The translations under genes were made by a program, and so were the position numbers. Of a DNA stretch of 34,346 nt, positions 28,331 through 34,346 are shown one piece after another. The notes under the pieces are model-generated. The model had not been told where the DNA came from. It saw nothing but the letters and a program-made list of their open reading frames with translations, and did not search any database. The stretch lies in assembly GCA_033557685.1 (NCBI GenBank), contig JAWQRN010000202.1:1-34346 (forward strand), read 5' to 3'. Source of the DNA: Sperchopsis tessellata. Lineage: Eukaryota; Arthropoda; Insecta; Coleoptera; Hydrophilidae. The number at the start of each line of letters is the position of its first letter. Position 1 is the stretch's first letter.

Positions 28331-29113
28331 AATGGACTTTGAGATTGGAACATGGAATGTTAGAACATTGAATAGACCAGGAGCGCAAATGGCCTTACTG
28401 AACGAGATACAAAAGTATAATTTAGCAGTAACAGCAATACAAGAAACAAAATGGTTGGGAGAAGGTATCAGAAATACAAAATCGCATACCACATTTTATA
28501 GTGGCAAACCAGCAGGAGATAAAGAATTTGGGATAGCATTCATAGTTGATAAAAAAATTAAATCTAGTATAAGAGATTTTTATCCCATAAGTGAAAGGTT
28601 GTACAAACTCAGAATAAAAACACATATTTTTTTAATCTAGCAATAATAAACGTGCATTGCCTGACAGAAGAGAAATATTTGGAGACTAAGGAAGCATTAT
28701 ATCAACAATTAGAGACAGCATATGACCTAACACCAAAAAATGACAGAAAAATGGTTATTGGAGACATGAATGCTAAAATTTGGAAAGAGGAAGAGTACAC
28801 AGGAACAATAGGAAGGCATAGCTTCCATGATAAAACCAATAAAAATGATGAGTTCTTAATTGCTTTTGCCTCAAGTAGGAACATGGTAGTCAGTTCAATG
28901 GTTTTTCCGCATAAAAATATACATAAAGCTACCTGGCCTTCACCGGACGGAATCACATTCAATCAAATCGATCATCTGTTAATGGGTAAAATAACGGCAA
29001 CCAGCGTCCTTGATGCAGGGGCTAGAAGAATAGCATACTGTGGATCAGACCACTTTTTGGTCTTAGCAAGATTTAGGTATATAATTAGTAACCAAACTAA
29101 ACAAAAAAGTTAG
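28331..29113 (+). pseudogene. RTE endonuclease domain, frameshifted
   Basis: It begins MDFEIGTWNVRTLNRPG. Catalytic motifs of the AP endonuclease fold are present: WNVRT (Asn), QETKW (Glu), GDMNAK (Asp/Asn), QIDHL and GSDHFLV (Asp-His). The frame breaks near 28640 after RIKTHIF and resumes in another frame at AIINVHCLTEEKYLETKE. It would have nicked target DNA before reverse transcription. The copy needs only one shift to read through, so this part decayed less than the RT. Confidence 0.75.
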
Positions 29114-29477
29114 AAGCAGGAAAAGCTTAATATCAAGAAACTAAAGGTGGAAGAAGTACGGGAAGGTTTAAAAGAGAAATAGACGAAGCTCTAGAATGAA
29201 ACCCCAACAGGAGCAACCCCTTAGATGAGGAATGGGACATAATTAAAGCAGCAATAAGTAGTACAGCCAAAGAAGTTCTGGGAGAAGTAGAAAAGTCCAA
29301 AAGGGAAATTTGATTTTTCAATGAATACATGAATAGCATTGCAGAAAGGAATGAAGCCCACAAAAAATTCATCGATTGAGGAACTAGGCGGAGGGAAGAA
29401 TCCTTTAAAGAAACACGCAGAAGAGCAAATAAAATGTGTAGAAAGAAGAAACGACAATATGAAATTAGTTACTAAAG

Positions 29478-31020
29478 ATGGAAAGCGAGGTCGACATCAA
29501 TAATACAAGAAATGCCTACCAGTACATAAAGAGACAGAGACAAGGATATAAGCCACACACCACATTACGTAGAGACTCAGCGGGACTAATACTAAGTGAA
29601 ACTGAAGAAGTAAAAAATACATGGAAGAAATATTTCCAAAACTTGTTGAATGTCGATGTGGAAGGTAATCAAGAAGAATATGAATAACGGGAACAAGAAG
29701 ACAAGATCCAATGGAACTACCATCACATTATGAAGTATGCAACGCAATTGGTGCGTTAAAAAATGGAAAAGCGTTTTGACAACATACCGTCAGAAGTGTT
29801 CAGAATCGGCAGTAAAAGCCGCGTAGAATACTGCGCTTATATAGAAAATTTGAGAAGAAAGTATTCTGGCAGAATGGAACAAAGCCATTATATGCTCTAC
29901 ATATATGAAAGGACATACATTTTCCTGTCAAAACTATCGTGGAATATAACTAATGTATCCTCGTATGCAGAAAAAATTATAGACGAATTCCAGGCTGGCT
30001 TCAGAAGAGGTAAATCCACAATCAATCAAATCTTCACCGTCAAGCAGGTACTTCAAAATGCATGGGAATACGATGTTGATGTGTACAACATATTTATAGA
30101 CTTCCGACAAGCATATGATTCCATCGAGAAAGCAGCTATTCCAAATCCTCAGGGAATTTGACGTACTCGCAAAACTAATAAGATTAATAAAAGCCACCAG
30201 AAGCGTGCGTCCGCATGCAGAACCAATTGCCAGAGACTTTTGAGGTCACACACGGTTTAAGGTAAGGAGATGGCCTGGCCCCAAACCTTGCTTTAGAATA
30301 TACAATCAGAAAAATTGTAGTGGTAAGATCCCATGTGCTGATTAATAAAATCTAACGGACACAGCTAAAACAGCGGGGCTAAGAATTAACACTGAGAAAA
30401 CGAAAGCCATGCTGCAAATTAGAACGAATAACGAGATTGGGAAAATTACAGAAGATCGTTTAGAGGATGTAAAGCAGTTTAACTACCTTGGAGTGGAACT
30501 GACAAACAAAGGGGTGGAAAATGGAGAAATACGAAGGCGGATTATGCTAGCCAACAGAGCATATTTTGTGCTAGCTGACATATTCAAGTCGAGAGCAATA
30601 CACCACAACATTAAATTAAGAACATATAAAACCATAGTACGACTCATCTTAACATATGGCTGCTAAACATGGGTATTAGCTCAAACATTACCTGAAGACA
30701 TAGACATCTTTGAAAGGAAAATATTAAGGAGAATATCAGATCCAAAACAAGAAAACAATATTTGAAGGATTAGATATTATTATGAACTGTGTTACTATTT
30801 TAAAGACCCAAAGCTGTCAGATTACATCCGAATTCAGAGATTACAGTGGGCGGGTCATATGGCGAGAATGGAAGAAGAAAGACTACCTAAACAGCTATTT
30901 AACAGAAGAATGCAAAGAGTGAGACCCAGAGTAGAAATTGGAAGAGAGAAACGAGAGATAGAGGAGAATGGATGTGAAAATTGAAGGAGGCCAGGATTCG
31001 ACAGCGGACTGTAGCACCAT
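29478..31020 (+). pseudogene. RTE reverse transcriptase and tail, YADD lost
   Basis: Readable pieces are DEFQAGFRRGKSTINQIF (about 29981), YNIFIDFRQAYDSI (about 30085), VTHGLR.GDGLAPNLALEYT (about 30243), then TAGLRINTEKTKAML (about 30370), FNYLGVELTNKGVENGEIRR (about 30478), ILTYGC, PEDIDIFERKILRRI and LQWAGHMARMEEERLP. The block that should hold YADD between ALEYT and TAGLRIN is missing. Stops occur throughout. Confidence 0.75.
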
Positions 31021-31360
31021 AGGAGAGATATGATACTTTTACGTTTGGCTCATGTTGTTAGATAATAAGTACATAAAAGTTTTAGTTAACGTTTTTTAAA
31101 TTTCTACTACTTTTTCATTTCATAACTTAATATGGGATCTTAAATTTTACAATTCGTGTTTGATCTTCTACATTTTTTTAATATCTATGGTTAAATGAAA
31201 AAACATAGATTAATTTAAGAGAAGGCCAACAATCGTTCAATAACGCGTGTCATATTACATTTTCTTATATAGGTATATTTAAAGTTAATCCCATAAAACT
31301 ATCCTTATATGGCTTCTTACCTTAACTGCTAATTCAGTATATTGTTTTGTTGCTTGAAAT

Positions 31361-31393
31361 ATGGAAGCTTCGAAACAAACAATCCCTGACGAT
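31361..31393 (+). CDS. Transporter exon 1 (candidate start)
   Basis: ATG plus ten codons (MEASKQTIPDD) ends at a strong donor, GAT|GTAAGT, in phase 0. The next transporter exon begins GACACTCTGGAT after an acceptor in the matching phase, giving MEASKQTIPDDDTLDLDD, an acidic start normal for this family. Without it the only ATG would be at 32892, seven codons into exon 2, which would drop the conserved DLDD. Confidence 0.6.
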
Positions 31394-33573
31394 GTAAGTA
31401 GTAGTGATCATTAATATGTGTTTGTTATTGAGTAATAATCTAAAAATTTAAAAATAATAAATATTTGAATTTCTTTATCAATTTCCTGGATACTTCACAC
31501 TTTTTGTTCAAGTACCTGGGTGATATGTTTTGTTTTGTTCGACATCAAGTTATCTAAATGTGTATTTCTTAAAAGCTCATTCTGTTTCCCTCAATTACAT
31601 GTTTTTTTTAATTGTAAAAATAGCACCCAGATATGAATCGTGATTACCTGAGGGTCAAAGGTTTGAAACTTTGATATATAAATACTCCATATACGTGAGC
31701 GTCAAATGTTTGGAATAAATTTAATAATATATTTTGGGCTAGTTTATAAAAAAAGACGTTCGAACAGGCCCATTTTGTTTTTTCCGTGTGAAAATATATT
31801 TTTCTTCCCCTCACCTTACGAGCTATGACGTCCTAGATCATATTTTTAAATTTTAAACCCATTTTAAATTCAGTGATACCACATAAGGGGGATCTGAACT
31901 ACCATTTTTTAGAGACAAAACATCCGTAGGCGTACAAAAGTAATAACCTACAAAGCCCTAATATACTCAGTCCTCGTGTATATTGCTGCGACCTGGATAC
32001 TTTCAAAAACGGTGGAGGATTTGGTAAATATATTCGAAAGGAAAATATTAGGGAGGATCTATGGGCCAAAACAGAATGAAACAGATCTTGCAACTATGAT
32101 GAAGTTAGGAAACTACAGTGGGCAGGGTATTTTCACAGTATGCATACAAGTCGGTCCTAAACAAGGCCACACGGCAAAAGACGAGGGACGAATGGAAGGA
32201 TTTTATCCGAAATGATTACGGGAAGCTCCTGGTAATTCGAAATTGGGGACAGCTATATTGGAGGCCAGAGACCTTGTTGCGCCATTATGACAAAGAGATA
32301 ATCGTTGTTTAATCTTATAATTTTATAATTAAATTTTTGTACGATTACACTTTGTTTATTAATTAACATTAAAATAATAGCTGAAAAATAAGTTTGTTGT
32401 TTAAAGTTGAAGCGTACTTTAATAATGGAGGCAAACAAAATATTCTGAAAAATAATGTTTAACTTGGACTCGCATTTTAGGATCTATATTTGTGGGATTT
32501 TTTTTTATTATTCTGACCCAAGGAATAATTTCCCGAAGACTGGAAACATAATTTTGATCACCCTGTATAATAGTAACCCGGTGAATGTGACTTTACTGTA
32601 GAGGATTACATTTATAAATTTGTATTAATTTTGTAATCTTCTTAATTTGTATGCATGAGTGTGTGCATGAAAAGCAATAAAAAGTAAGATATATCTGTGG
32701 TGTAATTTCTATAATTTAAACCGTAACTATATGAGCTAATCTGCCTAACAAAGTATTTAGCCCAATATTATTTACTTAGAAATTTACTCCTAAATTTAGT
32801 ATTTAAATTCGGCACCTAAATACCTATGTATTTTTCTTTGCGGTGTTACTACTAGTAATAAAAATTATAGGACACTCTGGATTTGGACGATATGCTTCCT
32901 CAAGTTGGGGAATTTGGAAGGTACCAAAAACTTATGCTGTGGTGCATTTGTTTACCAGCCTGCATACCTTGCGGATTCTGTGCATTCAATCAACTATTCA
33001 TGGCAAACGTACCGGACCATTGGTGTTTGGTACCAGAACTTGCCAACCTGACAGCAACCCAACGAAGGAGGGTAGCCGTACCTAACGAAAATGGTACTGT
33101 GGATAACTGCAAAAGGTATGCGGTGAATTGGACAGATATTTTGGGGTTTATGGAAGAAGATGTAGATGACTTTAAACCGAATGCATCTTGGCCTTTGGAG
33201 ACATGCGAAGATGGTTGGGAGTATAACACAACAGTGATTTTTAGCAGCATTGTTATAGATGTAAGTACAATTATTAAATATCCAAGAATATTTATTGTTT
33301 GTTTATATTTTTAGTTTGATTTAGTGTGTGATAAAGATATATACCCTACCTTGGGATTGGTAGCTTTAAACGTGGGTGCACCAATTGGAGTGTATATGTT
33401 TGGAGTTCTTAATGACTCTATTGGTAGAAAAAGGTCATTCTTCACCTGTTTGTTAGTATTAATGATTGGTAGTATGTTCACCGCAACTGCACAAAATTAT
33501 TTTTGGTGGGCAGCCAGTCGCACTATTGTTGGATTATCAATACCTGCCATATACCAAATACCATTCATCATAG
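31361..33573 (+). CDS. SLC22-family organic cation/carcinine transporter-like, 5' part (3 exons seen)
   Basis: This would be a plasma-membrane major facilitator carrier for organic cations or zwitterions. The closest memory match is the insect carcinine transporter/organic cation transporter group. The exons are 31361-31393, 32871-33260 and 33315-33573, joined in frame to 227 residues plus one base. The gene continues beyond the window. Visible features are a cytosolic N-terminus with DDMLPQVGEFGRYQ, TM1 (about 31-55), and a large extracellular loop (about 56-150) with five N-glycosylation sequons (NLT, NGT, NWT, NAS, NTT) and several cysteines. FDLVCD then precedes TM2, and the MFS loop motif GVLNDSIGRKR lies at about 171-181, followed by TM3 and TM4 ending in IPAIYQIPFII. 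The family usually has about 550 residues. Exon 1 is inferred from phase and splice signals. Confidence 0.85.
31895..32312 (+). mobile_element. 3' tail of a non-LTR retroelement in transporter intron 1
   Basis: The sense reading gives TYKALIYSVLVYIAATW, VNIFERKILGRIYGPKQNE, then in other frames a LRKLQWAGY piece and TRDEWKDFIRNDYGK..VIRNWGQLYW. This is the standard C-terminal tail after the RT of many non-LTR elements (RTE or CR1 type). Everything upstream is absent, a severe 5' truncation. The rest of the 1,477-bp intron shows nothing I recognise. Confidence 0.65.
32871..33260 (+). CDS. Transporter exon 2: TM1 and extracellular loop
   Basis: This exon has 130 codons, phase 0 at both ends. 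It holds VGEFGRYQ, TM1 with the Cys/Pro-rich CLPACIPCGFCAFNQLFM and the first part of the glycosylated loop (HWCLVPELANLT, NCKRYAVNWT, ETCEDGWEYN). The donor is GAT|GTAAGT. The following intron is only 54 bp. Confidence 0.88.
33315..33573 (+). CDS. Transporter exon 3: TM2-TM4
   Basis: It starts FDLVCDKDIYPTLGLVALN. It includes the SLC22 hallmark GVLNDSIGRKR between TM2 and TM3, a WAASRTIVGL segment and IPAIYQIPFII. It ends in phase 1 at ATAG|GTATGT. The next exon is outside the window. Confidence 0.88.
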
Positions 33574-34346
33574 GTATGTATACAATATGAAATATTTCAA
33601 TTATTTTTTAATACATGAAGACCACGTATGTGGACCACTATAAATGACATTTGATAGTAGCGCCACATAATGGCACCCCCTGTTTCAACTGCGAGAGCCT
33701 TGAGTTTCGCTCGTATTTTGTTGCTGTTTTGGCTGTTTTACAGCTTCTTACAATTCTTTAATGTTAATCACCGTTTTGGATAGTTAACATTTGCCGATAT
33801 TTATCTACAATAATAAAGTTGTTGCCTTTTGGACTGGTTGTAGCAGATTTCTAATTTGCATTGGTACACCCGCCTCCTGATAGATGGCATGGTGTGTTTT
33901 GCTACGAACCAATGTTTATTGTCATTCTCTCTCTGTTTATCATTCGTTCTACAGCTGTATCCGTTATTTTACAAAAAAATAATTTTGTACATAAAAGATG
34001 GTGTTTAACCGTATCGTTTTGATTTTGCACTATTTAATTAATTTTAACAGTTGAATGTTTGTTTATATCTTCTTTGTTATGGCCGTCATTGTCATTGTCG
34101 TGTTTGAGGTTTGTGTTTATAACAGGTGAGCCTTTTTGTTGTTGACTTTTGCTGATATTCCTTTGCTCTGACACCTTTTTCTGCTCCTTTCATTGTAGAA
34201 CTATGAAGAAGGGGGAAAAATTTCTCCAAAACGTCGGTGAATGTTTGAATAACACCTAATAGATATTTTACAACTTAAATCTTCCCTTTTATTACCGTTA
34301 ATACTTGACAAGAGAGAAATTAAGAACGTATCTCTCAACGTAATAT
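33574..34346. other. Transporter intron 3 (incomplete)
   Basis: Intron sequence running to the window edge. It holds no further transporter exon that I can see. Near the end is a short repeat-like motif (34201-34238). Confidence 0.6.
34201..34238 (+). repeat. Tail-like motif GAAGAAG-hairpin-AAACGTCGG
   Basis: TGAAGAAG is followed by a small G/A-T/C stem (34212-34218 with 34221-34227, one G-T pair) and then AAAACGTCGGT. Motifs of this form, GAAGAAG then a variable stem then GAAACGTC, recur near the ends of invertebrate retroelements as I remember them. No element body is visible upstream. Confidence 0.35.

Larger units (their letters stand above)
28165..31085 (+). mobile_element. Nearly full-length but dead RTE-type non-LTR retrotransposon
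   Basis: The element carries a GC-rich 5' leader, an AP-type endonuclease (28331-29113), a linker (about 29120-29690) and an RT with C-terminal tail (29760-31020) in one direction. The endonuclease text (GTWNVRTL, IQETKW, GDMNAKIW, NQIDHLL, GSDHFLV) is that of RTE/BovB-type elements, which gene predictors often label as craniofacial development protein 2-like. Frameshifts, stops and loss of the YADD segment show that it is inactive. The 3' boundary is estimated from the end of the coding tail. Confidence 0.8.

Noticed and set aside
29478..30666. The open frames here as host genes (craniofacial development protein 2-like)
   Set aside because: They are pieces of an RTE-type endonuclease/RT with many frameshifts. 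The host-gene name is a known annotation artefact of such elements.
32843..33085. 80-codon plus-strand frame overlapping the transporter exon
   Set aside because: It is a shadow in another frame of the exon at 32871-33260, whose frame carries the conserved SLC22 residues.

Overview
The window is animal nuclear DNA, most likely from an insect and perhaps a beetle. It is AT-rich, its genes are split by GT-AG introns, and the introns and intergenic space are full of decayed transposons (I/Jockey-type and RTE non-LTR elements, pogo/Tigger, hAT and a THAP-carrying element). The transporter at the right edge resembles the insect carcinine/organic cation transporter group. The species assignment is inference.

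Layout: 1-1466 is upstream DNA, with an RFX X-box-like motif about 107 bp before a start codon. 1467-24664 (+) is one complete axonemal dynein heavy chain gene, closest by eye to DNAH12. It has eight exons whose splice phases all agree and which join to exactly 11,784 nt, or 3,927 aa plus stop. Three of its seven introns exceed 2.9 kb and carry dead retroelements: intron 1 holds an I-type remnant (sense) and a pogo/Tigger remnant, and introns 4 and 6 hold antisense Jockey-superfamily remnants. The last exon is 6.8 kb and unbroken. A polyadenylation signal lies at 24772.

24.8-31.3 kb is intergenic. It holds a 115-bp nested foldback, a 960-bp element with two-block terminal inverted repeats and a broken THAP domain, a dead hAT transposase and a nearly full-length but dead RTE-type element. 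31361-33573 (+) is the 5' part of an SLC22-family transporter gene (three exons seen; the rest lies beyond the window). Its first intron carries another retroelement tail.

The two host genes are in the same orientation with no sign of joint function. The dynein would act in the inner arms of motile axonemes (sperm flagella, and chordotonal cilia if expressed there). The transporter is a plasma-membrane organic-solute carrier. I found no RNA gene, CRISPR or prokaryotic system. The least ordinary items are the THAP/TIR element, the CpG-decayed foldback, the altered AAA3 motifs of the dynein and the putative X-box.
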